DNA from: Sphingomonas sp. PP-CC-1A-547
GTDB lineage: Bacteria; Pseudomonadota; Alphaproteobacteria; Sphingomonadales; Sphingomonadaceae
Direction of reading: 5' to 3'
NCBI RefSeq assembly: GCF_003610375.1
Contig: NZ_RAPZ01000012.1
Span: forward strand, 484,011 to 548,010
DNA: 64,000 nucleotides
Positions 43,689 through 54,061 of the stretch are shown piece by piece. Each line of letters opens with the position of its first letter. Within the stretch, counting starts at the first letter, position 1. The notes beneath the pieces were generated by a model. The model did no database searches and was not told the DNA's origin. It was given only the letters and a program-made list of their open reading frames with translations. The position numbers and the translations under genes are program-made.

Positions 43689-44480
43689 ATGACGATCAGA
43701 ATCGGTATTGGCGGCTGGACCTACGAGCCGTGGCGCGGGACCTTCTATCCGGAGAAATGGCCGCAGAAGCGCGAGCTCGATTATGCCGCCGAGCACGTCA
43801 CCGCGATCGAAATCAACGGCACCTATTATGGCAGCCAGAAGCCCGCGACGTTCGCATCCTGGGCGAAGGCGGTGACCGACGGGTTCGTCTTTTCGCTCAA
43901 GGCATCGCGCTACTGCACCAACCGGAAGGTGCTGGCCGAGGCGGGGGAGTCGATCGCCAAGTTCACCGGGCAGGGGATCGTCGAGCTCGGCGACCGGCTC
44001 GGGCCGATCCTGTGGCAGTTCATGGCCACCAAGAAATTCGACGCCGACGATTTCGCCGCGTTCCTGAAGCTGTTGCCGGCCAAGCAGGACGGACTCGCGC
44101 TGCGCCATGCGATCCAGGTCCGTCACGAGAGTTTCGCGGTTCCCGAGTTCATTGCAATGTGCCGAGATGCAGGCATCGCGATCGTCTTCGCTCAGTCGGC
44201 GGAATACCCAGCGATCGCGGACGTCACCGGCGACTTCGTCTATGCGCGACTGGAGGACGCCGAGGAGCGCTTCGTCGCAGGCTACGCCCCGACCGCGCTG
44301 GACGAATGGGCGGACAAGGCGAAGACCTGGGCGGCGGGCGGACAACCTGACGGTCTACCCTATGTCGAGGACGCCGTGCCGACGAAGACGCCGCGGGAAA
44401 CGTTCATATTCTTCATCAACGGCGCGAAGGTTCGCGCACCCCATGCGGCAATGGCGCTGATCGAACGGGTGCGGGGGTAA
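43689..44480 (+). CDS. DUF72 domain protein
   Basis: 263-residue TIM-barrel-like DUF72 protein: IGIGGWTYEPWRGTFYPEKW at the start, AIEINGTYYGSQKPATFASW, FSLKASRYCTNRK, LWQFMATKKFD and a late YVYARLE-like segment. The family is widespread and its function is unknown. It lies 41 bases after the Crp/Fnr gene on the same strand. Confidence 0.92.
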   Translation: MTIRIGIGGWTYEPWRGTFYPEKWPQKRELDYAAEHVTAIEINGTYYGSQKPATFASWAKAVTDGFVFSLKASRYCTNRKVLAEAGESIAKFTGQGIVELGDRLGPILWQFMATKKFDADDFAAFLKLLPAKQDGLALRHAIQVRHESFAVPEFIAMCRDAGIAIVFAQSAEYPAIADVTGDFVYARLEDAEERFVAGYAPTALDEWADKAKTWAAGGQPDGLPYVEDAVPTKTPRETFIFFINGAKVRAPHAAMALIERVRG

Positions 44481-44572
44481 GTAACGCGGTCGTTCGGACG
44501 CCGCTTCGTAGTGCCGATCAGCGTCGTTCGACTTCGCTTGCGCCAAAGCTGCCGCTTGTTCAGGTTGCGACG

Positions 44573-44980
44573 ATGAAGATGGCGCGCCCGTGGTGCTTCG
44601 CGACTGTGAGCTTGGCCGGGTGTGGGGCGGAGCCGCTCTGTTCCTCCGATGTGACACACGTCGCGCGTGATATCGGGAGCGATCGTTATGCAGTCACGGC
44701 GACGCGGGATTGTGGTGCCACGACGGACTATGCGACCATCGTGCGGATCGGTCGCGCAAGCGAGCTACAATCGGCTGCATCGGAGGTTTTTGTCGCAGAC
44801 AGCAACCACGGGGCGGCGGCGGAGCGTCCAGGAGGCGCGATTTGGGTGAAGGTCGTCTGGACGGCACCCGGCCAATTGTCCGTCGCCTACGATTCAAGAG
44901 CTCGTGTATTCAAGCGCGTGCTCGACGCGAAGGGGGCTTCGATCCGCTACAAGACAGGCGTTCCTTACTCACGGCCTTGA
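44573..44980 (+). CDS. Small predicted lipoprotein, unknown function
   Basis: 135 residues. The N-terminus KMARPWCFATVSLAGCGAEP contains a plausible lipobox (SLAGC, Cys near 17), so it is probably a lipoprotein. Two further Cys (PLCSSD, RDCGAT) may form a disulfide. The remainder (YATIVRIGRASELQS..VFVADSNHG, AIWVKVVWTAPGQLSVAYDS) reads as a small beta-rich domain. Family not recognised. Confidence 0.6.
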   Translation: MKMARPWCFATVSLAGCGAEPLCSSDVTHVARDIGSDRYAVTATRDCGATTDYATIVRIGRASELQSAASEVFVADSNHGAAAERPGGAIWVKVVWTAPGQLSVAYDSRARVFKRVLDAKGASIRYKTGVPYSRP

Positions 44981-45143
44981 ATACCGTGCTTGTCAGCTTT
45001 TGTAGCTGCTCCGAAATCAAGCCGACCGTTTTAGCCCAATTGCAGACACTCCGCGCTGCTTACGATCTGCCTACAACCGGTCGTTCATTCAATTTAACGT
45101 ATCAGCCGGTAGCGTGCCGGTGGAGAGGTTGAAGGGTAGTTCT

Positions 45144-45374
45144 GTGTCGGCAAAACCTGAATATGAAGAGATGGAATATGTGCCTGCTTGGGCAGTAGCC
45201 AAAATACTGACGCTGGCCGTTTTCATCATTGTGACCCTTGAATGGTGGGTCGAACGTTCACCACGAATGCTCGCCATCGATCTACTTCTAATCGGGCTGT
45301 GGCTAGCAATCCGCCGTTTGAAGCCGGCCGATTACGATCCCGCGTGGCCGCGCAAATTAAAGAATGACCTGTAG
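45144..45374 (+). CDS. Small membrane protein, unknown function
   Basis: 76 residues with two hydrophobic helices (WAVAKILTLAVFIIVTLEWW and MLAIDLLLIGLWLAIRRL) and a charged C-terminus. GTG 45144 has GAAGGG 7 bases upstream; GTG 45114 would add 10 residues. More AT-rich than its surroundings. No family recognised. Confidence 0.5.
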   Translation: MSAKPEYEEMEYVPAWAVAKILTLAVFIIVTLEWWVERSPRMLAIDLLLIGLWLAIRRLKPADYDPAWPRKLKNDL

Positions 45375-45446
45375 AGCTGTAGCTCAAACCTCAACTGCGC
45401 TAGGCAAAGCGGTCTGTCCGCTAACCTTCCCAACCCAGCCGCTTAA

Positions 45447-46862
<1,416 letters not shown>

Positions 46863-47002
46863 GGCGAATCCTGTCCCGTTCCGGCACGTGCAATAGCTAG
46901 CGCAAGTAAAGAGCGACTTAAATGTCCTGCTTGGCGATCCTGGATACGCGCGATAAGGTCTCGGCCATAGAGGATGGCACTGACAGGATTGGGGCACGAA
47001 CC

Positions 47003-47125
47003 ATGGCCGGCAACGGGGACATGAAGGCGCACGTCGCGACCTATTCGAGCGTGACGGGAATGATGAAATGGGGCGCAGTCGGATGTGCGCTGGTCGTCGC
47101 GCTCGTGATCTGGCTGATCTCGTAA
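47003..47125 (+). CDS. aa3-type cytochrome c oxidase subunit IV (short alphaproteobacterial form)
   Basis: 40-residue single-helix protein: GDMKAHVATYSSVTGMMKWG followed by a membrane helix (AVGCALVVALVIWLIS). This is the small COX4_pro_2-type subunit IV of alphaproteobacterial aa3 oxidase. ATG 47003 is the natural start. It lies 4 bases before pntAA and is likely the first gene of that operon. Its role in the oxidase is unclear. Confidence 0.8.
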   Translation: MAGNGDMKAHVATYSSVTGMMKWGAVGCALVVALVIWLIS

Positions 47126-47129
47126 CGCC

Positions 47130-48251
47130 ATGAAGATCGCCGTCCTGAAAGAGCAAGCGGACGGCGAGCGGCGGGTATCCGCGACGCCGGAAACAGTGAA
47201 AAAGTTTATTGCGCTGGGGGCTGTGCTCGCCGTCGAGGCGGGGGCGGGGGATACCGCTTCGATCGCCGATGCCGCGTACTCGGATGCGGGCGCGTCGGTA
47301 GGCGACCGTGCGGCGACGCTGGCGGGGGCGGATATCGTGCTCGGCGTGCAGGGGCCTGATCCCGCTTCGCTGGACGGCGTGACGCCTGGGGCGTGGATCG
47401 TCGCCAGCCTCAATCCCTTTGCAGAGCGTGCGCGAGTCGAGGCTTATGCCGCGGCGGGCTACGAAGCGCTGGCCATGGAGTTCATGCCGCGCATCACGCG
47501 CGCGCAGTCGATGGACATCCTGTCGTCGCAGTCCAACCTGTCGGGCTACAAGGCGGTGCTCGACGCGGCGGCCGAATATGGCCGCGCGTTTCCGATGATG
47601 ATGACCGCTGCAGGCACGATCTCGGCGGCCAAGGCATTCGTGATGGGCGTCGGCGTGGCCGGGCTCCAGGCGATCGCGACCGCGCGGCGTCTTGGGGCTC
47701 AGGTGTCGGCGACCGACGTGCGCGCGGCGACTCGCGAGCAGATCCAGTCGCTCGGCGCGAAACCGATCTTCGTCGAGAATGTTGCGGGAATCGAAGGCGA
47801 GGGGACGGGCGGGTATGCCGGCGAGATGTCGCCCGAATACCAGGCGGCGCAGGCCGAGCTCGTCTCGGGGCATATCGCCAAGCAGGATATCGTCATCACG
47901 ACGGCGCTGATCCCGGGGCGTGCCGCACCGCGGCTGATCTCGGCGGCGCAGGTTGCGAGCATGAAGCCTGGCTCTGTGATCGTCGATCTTGCGGTTGAGC
48001 AGGGCGGCAACGTCGAGGGCTCGGTCGCGGGCGAGGTGGTCGTCGTGAACGGCGTGAAGATCGTCGGTTACCGCAACGTGCCGTCGCGGTTGGCGGCGGA
48101 CGCCAGCGCGCTGTTCTCGCGCAACCTGTTCAATTTCCTCAACGCCTTCTGGGACAAGGATGCCGGGCGACCCGTGCTCGATGCCGAGATCGGCGATGCG
48201 ATCCGGCTGACGCAGGGTGGCAAGATCGTGAACCCAAGGCTGCTGGCATGA
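47130..48251 (+). CDS. pntAA: NAD(P) transhydrogenase subunit alpha, part 1
   Basis: 373-residue NAD(H)-binding domain I of the proton-translocating transhydrogenase (NADH + NADP+ to NAD+ + NADPH using the proton gradient). The AlaDh/PNT N-terminus (MKIAVLKEQADGERRVSATP) and Rossmann motif GVGVAGLQAIATARRLGAQV with VSATDVR are present; VIVDLAVEQGGNVEGS is typical. As in other alphaproteobacteria the alpha subunit is split, and the membrane part is pntAB. Unusually, a hicAB module separates the two. Confidence 0.95.
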   Translation: MKIAVLKEQADGERRVSATPETVKKFIALGAVLAVEAGAGDTASIADAAYSDAGASVGDRAATLAGADIVLGVQGPDPASLDGVTPGAWIVASLNPFAERARVEAYAAAGYEALAMEFMPRITRAQSMDILSSQSNLSGYKAVLDAAAEYGRAFPMMMTAAGTISAAKAFVMGVGVAGLQAIATARRLGAQVSATDVRAATREQIQSLGAKPIFVENVAGIEGEGTGGYAGEMSPEYQAAQAELVSGHIAKQDIVITTALIPGRAAPRLISAAQVASMKPGSVIVDLAVEQGGNVEGSVAGEVVVVNGVKIVGYRNVPSRLAADASALFSRNLFNFLNAFWDKDAGRPVLDAEIGDAIRLTQGGKIVNPRLLA

Positions 48252-48261
48252 TCCGGGGAGC

Positions 48262-48510
48262 GTGACCCGTGGCGATCGGCTTCTTGAATCGATGCGGGCC
48301 AACCCGCGGGACTGGCGGATCCAGGATGTCGCCGCCGCGTGTTCGGAGGTGGGGATATCTTGCAGCCCGCCTCGCAACGGCTCACACTACAAGGTGAAGC
48401 ATACAAGCCAGGTCGAAATCCTAACGATCCCCGCGCACCGGCCGATCAAGCCGGTTTATATTCGCGATCTCGTCAGGTTCATCGATGCGGTGCGGAGAAC
48501 GGAACGATGA
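48262..48510 (+). CDS. hicA: HicA-family mRNA interferase toxin
   Basis: 82-residue HicA toxin with a double-stranded RNA-binding-like fold. The catalytic His region (PPRNGSHYKVKHTS) and the family ending ILTIPAHRPIKPVYIRDLVR are present. GTG 48262 lies 10 bases after the pntAA stop. It overlaps hicB by 4 bases. Toxin-first order is normal for hicAB. Confidence 0.88.
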   Translation: MTRGDRLLESMRANPRDWRIQDVAAACSEVGISCSPPRNGSHYKVKHTSQVEILTIPAHRPIKPVYIRDLVRFIDAVRRTER

Positions 48511-48722
48511 ACCCGCAAGATTATGAAGTCGTGATCCGGCCGCTGTCGCCTTCAGATGGCGGGGGATATTTTGCGGTTGTCCCGGCACTCCCTGGGTGCA
48601 AGTCCGACGGCGATACGCCGCAGGACGCTCTGGCCAATGCCTATGATGCGATCGCCTGCTGGATCGAAGCTGCCGAAGACATGGGACGCAATATCCCCGC
48701 CGCTGCGCGCGCGGCAGCCTGA
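48507..48722 (+). CDS. hicB: HicB-family antitoxin (short)
   Basis: 71-residue partial RNase-H-fold Hic[41 protein letters not shown] is the family core. No C-terminal helix-turn-helix or ribbon-helix-helix DNA-binding part is seen, so autoregulation at this locus may be absent and expression may depend on the pnt promoter. It lies 19 bases before pntAB. Confidence 0.88.
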   Translation: MNPQDYEVVIRPLSPSDGGGYFAVVPALPGCKSDGDTPQDALANAYDAIACWIEAAEDMGRNIPAAARAAA

Positions 48723-48741
48723 GAGAATCGGAGACCGAACA

Positions 48742-49059
48742 ATGGACTTTATCGCGATCCTGTCGATCTTCGTGCTGGCGTGTTTCGTCGGGTATTTCGT
48801 TGTCTGGGCGGTGACGCCCGCGCTGCACACGCCGTTGATGGCGGTGACCAATGCGATCTCTTCGGTGATCATCGTCGGCGCGCTGATTGCTGCAGCTGCG
48901 GCAGGCATCGGCGCCGGATCGGGCGTGGCAAAGGCGCTCGGGTTGCTGGCGGTGGTGCTGGCGAGCATCAACATCTTCGGCGGTTTCGCGGTCACCGCGC
49001 GGATGCTGGCGATGTACAAGAAAAAGGAACGGCCGGTCGCGCCTGCTGCGAGCAAGTGA
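48742..49059 (+). CDS. pntAB: NAD(P) transhydrogenase subunit alpha, part 2
   Basis: 105-residue membrane part of the transhydrogenase alpha subunit with three to four helices ([60 protein letters not shown]) and the conserved [10 protein letters not shown] loop. It is downstream of hicB and 27 bases before pntB. Confidence 0.93.
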   Translation: MDFIAILSIFVLACFVGYFVVWAVTPALHTPLMAVTNAISSVIIVGALIAAAAAGIGAGSGVAKALGLLAVVLASINIFGGFAVTARMLAMYKKKERPVAPAASK

Positions 49060-49086
49060 GCGATGCGGACGTGAAGGGGACGCGCG

Positions 49087-50583
49087 ATGCATGAACTGAC
49101 GGTCAGCCCCTGGGCATCGCTCGCCTATCTGGTGGCGGGGGTGTGCTTTATCCTTGCGTTGCGCGGGCTGTCGAGCCCCGCATCGAGCCAGCGCGGCAAC
49201 CGGTTCGGCATCATCGGCATGACGATTGCGGTGGTGACGACGCTGGTGACACATGTGCCATTCGTTCAGCACCTTCTCGTTTCCGACACCGGATCTACGA
49301 TAGCCGTGCGCGCTATCGACTGGACCACGGTCGTCGAAATCCTTGCGGCGATCGGCGTCGGCGCGGCGATCGGCCTCGTCACCGCCCGCCGGATTGCGAT
49401 GACCGCGATGCCGCAACTCGTTGCCGCATTCCATAGCCTCGTCGGTCTCGCCGCGGTGCTGGTCGGCGTCGCGGCCTATCTCAACCCGCAGGCGTTCGGG
49501 ATCTCCGACCTCGTCATCCCGCTGATCGGCCAGCCCTTCGCCGTCATCCACCCGGTCAGCCGGATCGAACTCGGGCTCGGCGTCGCGATCGGTGCGATCA
49601 CCTTCTCCGGCTCGGTCATCGCGTTCCTGAAACTCAACGGCAACATGGGCGGCAAGCCGATCATGCTGCCTGGCCGGCACGTCATCAACATCGCGCTGCT
49701 CGCCGGCATCCTCGGGTTGATCGCGTATTTCGTCACGAACCAAGAGCCGTGGATCTTCTGGACGATCGTGATCCTGAGCTTCGTCATTGGCTTCCTGCTG
49801 ATCGTCCCGATTGGCGGCGCGGACATGCCGGTGGTAGTCAGCATGCTGAACAGTTACTCGGGTTGGGCGGCCGCGGCGATGGGCTTCACGCTCCACAACA
49901 GCGCGATGATCATCACCGGCGCGCTGGTCGGCAGTTCGGGCGCGATCCTCAGCTACATCATGTGCCGCGCGATGAACCGCAGCTTCATCAGCGTGATCGC
50001 GGGCGGTTTCGGCGCGGTCGCGGACACCAGTGGCGGCGCGGTCGCGAGCGATCGCCCGTGGAAGCGCGGTTCCGCAGAGGACGCCGCATTCCTGATGAGT
50101 CAGGCCGAACAGGTCATCATCGTCCCCGGCTACGGCATGGCGGTCGCGCAGGCACAGCACGTCCTGCGCGAGATGGGCGACAAGCTGAAGGCCGAGGGGG
50201 TGCGCGTGAAATACGCGATCCACCCCGTCGCGGGGCGCATGCCGGGGCACATGAACGTGCTGCTGGCGGAGGCGAACGTGCCGTATGACGACGTGTTCGA
50301 GCTGGAGGACATCAACAGCGAGTTCGCGCAGACCGACGTCGCGTTCGTGATCGGCGCGAACGACGTTACCAACCCCGCCGCGAAGACCGACAAGACGTCG
50401 CCGATTTACGGCATGCCCGTGCTTGATGTCGAGAAAGCCAAGACGGTGCTGTTCATCAAACGGTCGATGGGCGGCGTCGGCTATGCAGGCGTCGATAACG
50501 AACTGTTCTACCGCGACAATACGATGATGTTGCTGGCCGACGCGAAGAAGATGGTGGAAGATATCGTCAAGGCGCTCGACTGA
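49087..50583 (+). CDS. pntB: NAD(P) transhydrogenase subunit beta
   Basis: 498-residue beta subunit: membrane domain II (about 1-300, eight or nine helices) and NADP(H)-binding domain III. Diagnostic segments include HSLVGLAAVLVG, FSGSVIAFLKLNG, MSQAEQVIIVPGYGMAVAQAQH, YAIHPVAGRMPGHMNVLLAEA, VIGANDVTNPAAKTD and IKRSMGGVGYAGVDN. It completes the pnt operon. Confidence 0.96.
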   Translation: MHELTVSPWASLAYLVAGVCFILALRGLSSPASSQRGNRFGIIGMTIAVVTTLVTHVPFVQHLLVSDTGSTIAVRAIDWTTVVEILAAIGVGAAIGLVTARRIAMTAMPQLVAAFHSLVGLAAVLVGVAAYLNPQAFGISDLVIPLIGQPFAVIHPVSRIELGLGVAIGAITFSGSVIAFLKLNGNMGGKPIMLPGRHVINIALLAGILGLIAYFVTNQEPWIFWTIVILSFVIGFLLIVPIGGADMPVVVSMLNSYSGWAAAAMGFTLHNSAMIITGALVGSSGAILSYIMCRAMNRSFISVIAGGFGAVADTSGGAVASDRPWKRGSAEDAAFLMSQAEQVIIVPGYGMAVAQAQHVLREMGDKLKAEGVRVKYAIHPVAGRMPGHMNVLLAEANVPYDDVFELEDINSEFAQTDVAFVIGANDVTNPAAKTDKTSPIYGMPVLDVEKAKTVLFIKRSMGGVGYAGVDNELFYRDNTMMLLADAKKMVEDIVKALD

Positions 50584-50658
50584 GCTCTTCGCGTGGGGTT
50601 CCCAACTGGAACGGAACTCGATCCAGTTCGGGTGTAACTCCTCACCTGACGCAGGTTA

Positions 50659-50680
50659 GTCTCCGCAATACAGCGGAGAC
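50659..50680 (+). promoter_or_regulatory. Hairpin covering the ribosome-binding site of the next gene
   Basis: Perfect 8-bp inverted repeat GTCTCCGC-AATACA-GCGGAGAC. Its right arm contains the GGAG ribosome site of the gene starting at 50685. It may act as a translation-limiting hairpin, or at the DNA level as an operator for the winged-helix protein it precedes. Confidence 0.55.
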
Positions 50681-50684
50681 ATTG

Positions 50685-51626
50685 ATGACCCGACCGGACG
50701 GCCTGCCCGACGCGGCGAATTACGACACGGGGATCGACGCGGTCCTCATCGTCGCGCCCGGCGCGCCGGACCGGCTGACCGTTGCACTCGCCGCGCTGAA
50801 CGGTCGGATCGTTGCCCGACTCGATTGGCCGGCAGGCTTCGGCGATCATGCGACGCCGCAGGTCATCGTCGTCGAGGCGGCCGGCGTCGACCCCGCGATA
50901 CTGGCCGAACGCCTGCCCGGAATCGTCGATCAGGCGGCCTCTATGCAGGCGGGACTGGTGGTCGCCCTAGGCGTCGACGAGATCGACGTTGTCGCCGCTG
51001 CGACGCTGGGTGGCAGCACGCGGTTGCTGGTCGATCCCAGCGTCGGCGATTGCGTCGCGGCGATCGTGGTCGCTGCCGAGGCGGCGCGTATCCCGGCAGG
51101 TGTGTTCGATTTCCACCGCGAGACCGACGGCACGCGGCTCGAGCGGCTGAACACCGAGGTCGCGCGGATCGCCGAGGCGCTCGCCAAACTGACGCGGGCG
51201 GAGATCGAGGGCGACGCACCCGCCGCGCCGATCGTCGGCGACCGTACCAATCGCTACGGCGCACCGCCCGCCCTGGCCGAGCCGAGCGCGGCGGATGTCC
51301 GTCGGGCGATCCGCGCGCGCCGATTGCGCGACCAGTTCTTCGGCGCGACATTGTTCGAGGATCCCGGCTGGGACATGCTGCTCGATCTCTACGCCGCCGA
51401 GCTGGAACGGGGCCGCGTCTCAGTGTCGAGCCTGTGCATCGCCGCTGCGGTCGCGCCGACCACTGCGCTGCGTTGGATCGCGCGGATGACCGACACCGGA
51501 CTGTTCGAACGCCGTCCCGACCTGCTCGACCGACGCCGCGCCTTCATGGTGCTTTCCGATCGCGCGAGCGAGGCGATGCGCGGGTATATCGTGGCTACAA
51601 GAGGCGCCGACCTCCGCATTCCGTGA
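50685..51626 (+). CDS. Winged-helix (MarR-like) protein with receiver-like N-terminal domain
   Basis: 313 residues. The C-terminal third (FFGATLFEDPGWDMLLDLYA..VSVSSLCIAAAVAPTTALRW..LFERRPDLLDRRRAFMVLSD) is a MarR-type winged helix. The N-terminal part (AVLIVAPGAPDRLTVALAALN, PQVIVVEAAGV) is alpha/beta, like a degenerate receiver domain without a phospho-Asp, and a coiled helix lies between (LERLNTEVARIAEALAKLTR). Probably a transcription regulator; its targets are unknown. ATG 50685 is 5 bases after the hairpin-buried GGAG. Confidence 0.75.
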   Translation: MTRPDGLPDAANYDTGIDAVLIVAPGAPDRLTVALAALNGRIVARLDWPAGFGDHATPQVIVVEAAGVDPAILAERLPGIVDQAASMQAGLVVALGVDEIDVVAAATLGGSTRLLVDPSVGDCVAAIVVAAEAARIPAGVFDFHRETDGTRLERLNTEVARIAEALAKLTRAEIEGDAPAAPIVGDRTNRYGAPPALAEPSAADVRRAIRARRLRDQFFGATLFEDPGWDMLLDLYAAELERGRVSVSSLCIAAAVAPTTALRWIARMTDTGLFERRPDLLDRRRAFMVLSDRASEAMRGYIVATRGADLRIP

Positions 51627-51677
51627 TTTTAGCTTGCCCCGGCCGTCCGGCTTTGGCATCGGACGTCCACCCGAGAG

Positions 51678-51753
51678 GGGCGATTAGCTCAGTTGGTAGA
51701 GCGTCTCGTTTACACCGAGAATGTCGGCGGTTCGAGCCCGTCATCGCCCACCA
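51678..51753 (+). tRNA. tRNA-Val (TAC)
   Basis: Complete cloverleaf with acceptor GGGCGAT/ATCGCCC, D arm GCTCAGTTGGTAGAGC, anticodon loop TTTACAC (anticodon TAC), T arm GGTTCGAGCCC and encoded CCA. Its 3' end is the likely integration site of the adjacent element. Confidence 0.97.
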
Positions 51754-51910
51754 AAATTCCCGCTAAAATCAATACTTTGCTGACTATAGTGGGTCTGCTC
51801 CGATCTGGGAAATCTCCCGATGGACAGCAAATGGTCAGCAAACGGACCGTCGATTGGAATGAGTCGCATGGATTGCGACCTCGATTTCGCGTCGCCGCCT
51901 TCGAAAATGA

Positions 51911-53170
51911 TTACGATGGCTGCTGGTCGATGACGTCCACCGCGATGACTGCTACCGGCGCGTTCCCAATCTTGACGACACGATGTCCCGCGGACCAATT
52001 TTTCGCCTTCTGGTTTACCTCTATCAGTAGCGATTGAAGCGCGGTGACCGCTTCAGCGAGATAGCGTGGATCGTACTTAGCGTAGACGGCGGTCATACGT
52101 TCCAAATCGGCCGGTCGATGACCGAGCAGGACCGAAATCTGTTCCGCCGGAACACCTCTGCGCCGCAGTTCTGTGGCCACGGTGTGGCGGATCGTTTTCG
52201 GAATGTACTGGTCTGGCAGCCCCAACGCCCGTCGCATGGTCCGCCAAGCCCTGCCTCTTGATTTTGGCGGCGGGCTATTCTTACGTTCGGCCAGACTCTG
52301 TTTGCGCCAGGCGTCAAGCATCGCTGCAAGTGCGGGTGCGGCGGCGACGACGGGATTGTGCTTCTTTGTTCGAGGTGCACCCTCTGGATGAGTGTCCACA
52401 AGTCCTTCTTTCCACTGCACGAGCGGATCGAAAGCCAGTGCCGCGTCCGGACGGCAAGCGGTTCCCATCATGAGCCAGAACCACCGGCCAAAGCCCTTGT
52501 CGTCGGTGTCCGACGACACCTGCGAAGCGTACCCTGCAATGGCGCCCAACTCATCGAGCGACATCCTTACGTCTCTCGGAGGCGAGCGATGTTCCTTCGC
52601 TACGCTGGGCACTTTTGGCGCGGACGGTACCCGCTCCATCTCCACGGCGTGGTTCAAGGCGGCTCGAACGTCGTCGATGTTTCGCTGAGCGCTCTCGCCC
52701 TTAACGCCCTTCGATACGAGGGGCATCTCTCGCCCTAGCCAGTCGACGGTGAAGGAGTGGGGCTTCATCCGCCAATTTATGAAGCGCCTGAAGACGGTGC
52801 GCGTGAGTTCCGAGAACCGTACCCGCGCGCGGACCGGGTCCTGTAGAAGGAAGCCGATAAACGCCCGGAGGCTTCCAGCGATTGTGTCCGGATCTCGCGT
52901 GTGCCGACCGTGTTCCTTCCAGTACAGGAACAGATGGGGGAGGACCTCGGCGTCCTCGCTGCTCTGAAGCCCCATGGCGCGTTTGGTCTCGACGAATGCG
53001 TGAATCGCTACCTTGGCGACCTCTAGGTCGCGAGACCGAGTGCTTTTATATACGATCGATCGTCCGTCGCCGGACTTTGCGACGATCTGCCAGATGCCGG
53101 CGGCTTTCCCATCGCGGCGTTGGTCGAGCCAGTGGTCCCCGACGATATACGGGCTAGTATCTCTTGCCAA
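51911..53170 (-). CDS. Tyrosine recombinase/phage-type integrase
   Basis: 419 residues. The SAM-like N-terminal core-binding part (about 60-190) is followed by a catalytic domain with Arg in GTACRPDAALAF, the HxxR-type box in KTIRHTVATELRRRG, LLGHRPADLERMT and the nucleophile Tyr in VYAKYDPRYL. It lies 157 bases from tRNA-Val and is transcribed towards it, the usual arrangement of an integrated genomic island or prophage. The matching right attachment site was not found in the window. Confidence 0.92.
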   Translation of the reverse strand: MARDTSPYIVGDHWLDQRRDGKAAGIWQIVAKSGDGRSIVYKSTRSRDLEVAKVAIHAFVETKRAMGLQSSEDAEVLPHLFLYWKEHGRHTRDPDTIAGSLRAFIGFLLQDPVRARVRFSELTRTVFRRFINWRMKPHSFTVDWLGREMPLVSKGVKGESAQRNIDDVRAALNHAVEMERVPSAPKVPSVAKEHRSPPRDVRMSLDELGAIAGYASQVSSDTDDKGFGRWFWLMMGTACRPDAALAFDPLVQWKEGLVDTHPEGAPRTKKHNPVVAAAPALAAMLDAWRKQSLAERKNSPPPKSRGRAWRTMRRALGLPDQYIPKTIRHTVATELRRRGVPAEQISVLLGHRPADLERMTAVYAKYDPRYLAEAVTALQSLLIEVNQKAKNWSAGHRVVKIGNAPVAVIAVDVIDQQPS

Positions 53171-53397
53171 TTCGTGAGCTCCTCATTTTCTGCACGGGTC
53201 ACGAGATCCAGAGCGCCCAGGTGCGCGAGCAACTGAAGTTCGGGCAGCGTCAGGTGAGCCCCGGTGCCGTTCTTCAGTGCGCGCCGATACTTGTGCGCTA
53301 TCGTTGAGGCGGTTGCTTGGCCGGACGCCGGGCCGGCTGACGCTTGCAGCGCGCTGACCTCCTTGCTTCTCCACTCTTTCATCGATCCTGTTTCCAT
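53023..53397 (-). CDS. Small hypothetical protein overlapping the integrase start
   Basis: 124 residues, starting at ATG 53397 (AAGGG 6 bases upstream). The central stretch AHKYRRALKNGTGAHLTLPELQLLAHLGALDL..ENEELTNWQEI reads like a real small helical protein. The last 50 residues lie over the integrase 5' end in another frame. It could be an excisionase-like or regulatory partner of the integrase; that is a guess from position only. Confidence 0.45.
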   Translation of the reverse strand: METGSMKEWRSKEVSALQASAGPASGQATASTIAHKYRRALKNGTGAHLTLPELQLLAHLGALDLVTRAENEELTNWQEILARISSGTTGSTNAAMGKPPASGRSSQSPATDDRSYIKALGLAT

Positions 53398-53545
53398 GCC
53401 CGACCCTTCCCGACCACGCCTCGACGGGTGCATCCTTCTAGCAACAAGGGTCGGCTTCCTCGGACCTTGTGTAAGAAAGTCCTGTCTGATATGTCGTTTT
53501 TTTTGGGCTTGAGCCATCTGCCCGAACTATTTTCGGCAGGGTGCT

Positions 53546-54061
53546 ATGATGTTGAGAGCGGAGAAGCGCGTACGTTCCGCGGTATCCGGCGGCACGGCAG
53601 TAGTTGATTCAGGCATCACCTTTGCCGACCGCGTAGCCAAAGGAAGATCGCGCCTCGGTCTGACGAAGCGCGAGCTAGCGTTGAGAGCGGGCTTGGCGCC
53701 CCGTACCGTGACGAGAATCGAGGCGGGTGCTCCCGTATCGTCGGAAAGCAAGCTGGCACTGCAGCATGCGCTGGGGCTTCTGCCGCCGACCGCCGAAGGC
53801 GGTGACGACGCAGATCGCGACATGAGCGACGTCGCAATTGGTCGACGACTGCGCGATCTGCGTCGCGCCCGCGGGCCGCTACGTTTAGCCCTTCTGGCAT
53901 GGATGCTCGGGAATGTCACCGAAGCAACGCTCTCGCGTATTGAACGCGGCCTCTGTCGTCCCCGAGTAGGATGGTCCGACTTTATCACCGACGATTATGC
54001 GTTAGCTCTGGGATTCGCCTGCGCGAAGGATCTTGGCGATGAAATCGGCGTCGAAACCTGA
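53546..54061 (+). CDS. XRE-type helix-turn-helix regulator
   Basis: 171 residues with two helix-turn-helix-like parts: a clear XRE/Cro domain (about 30-75: RSRLGLTKRELALRAGLAPR and TVTRIEAG) and a second, degenerate one (about 98-140: GRRLRDLRRARGPLRLALLA and ATLSRIERGLCRPR). It is divergent from the integrase gene cluster and is probably an island regulator. Confidence 0.75.
   Translation: MMLRAEKRVRSAVSGGTAVVDSGITFADRVAKGRSRLGLTKRELALRAGLAPRTVTRIEAGAPVSSESKLALQHALGLLPPTAEGGDDADRDMSDVAIGRRLRDLRRARGPLRLALLAWMLGNVTEATLSRIERGLCRPRVGWSDFITDDYALALGFACAKDLGDEIGVET

Noticed and set aside
46863..48377. N-terminal extension of the sigma-54 regulator reading frame across coxIV and pntAA
   Set aside because: The receiver domain begins properly at ATG 46862. 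The extension is antisense to well-supported genes.
51693..51775. Plus-strand open frame starting VERLVYTENVGGSSPSSPTK
   Set aside because: It is the translation of tRNA-Val itself and not a gene.
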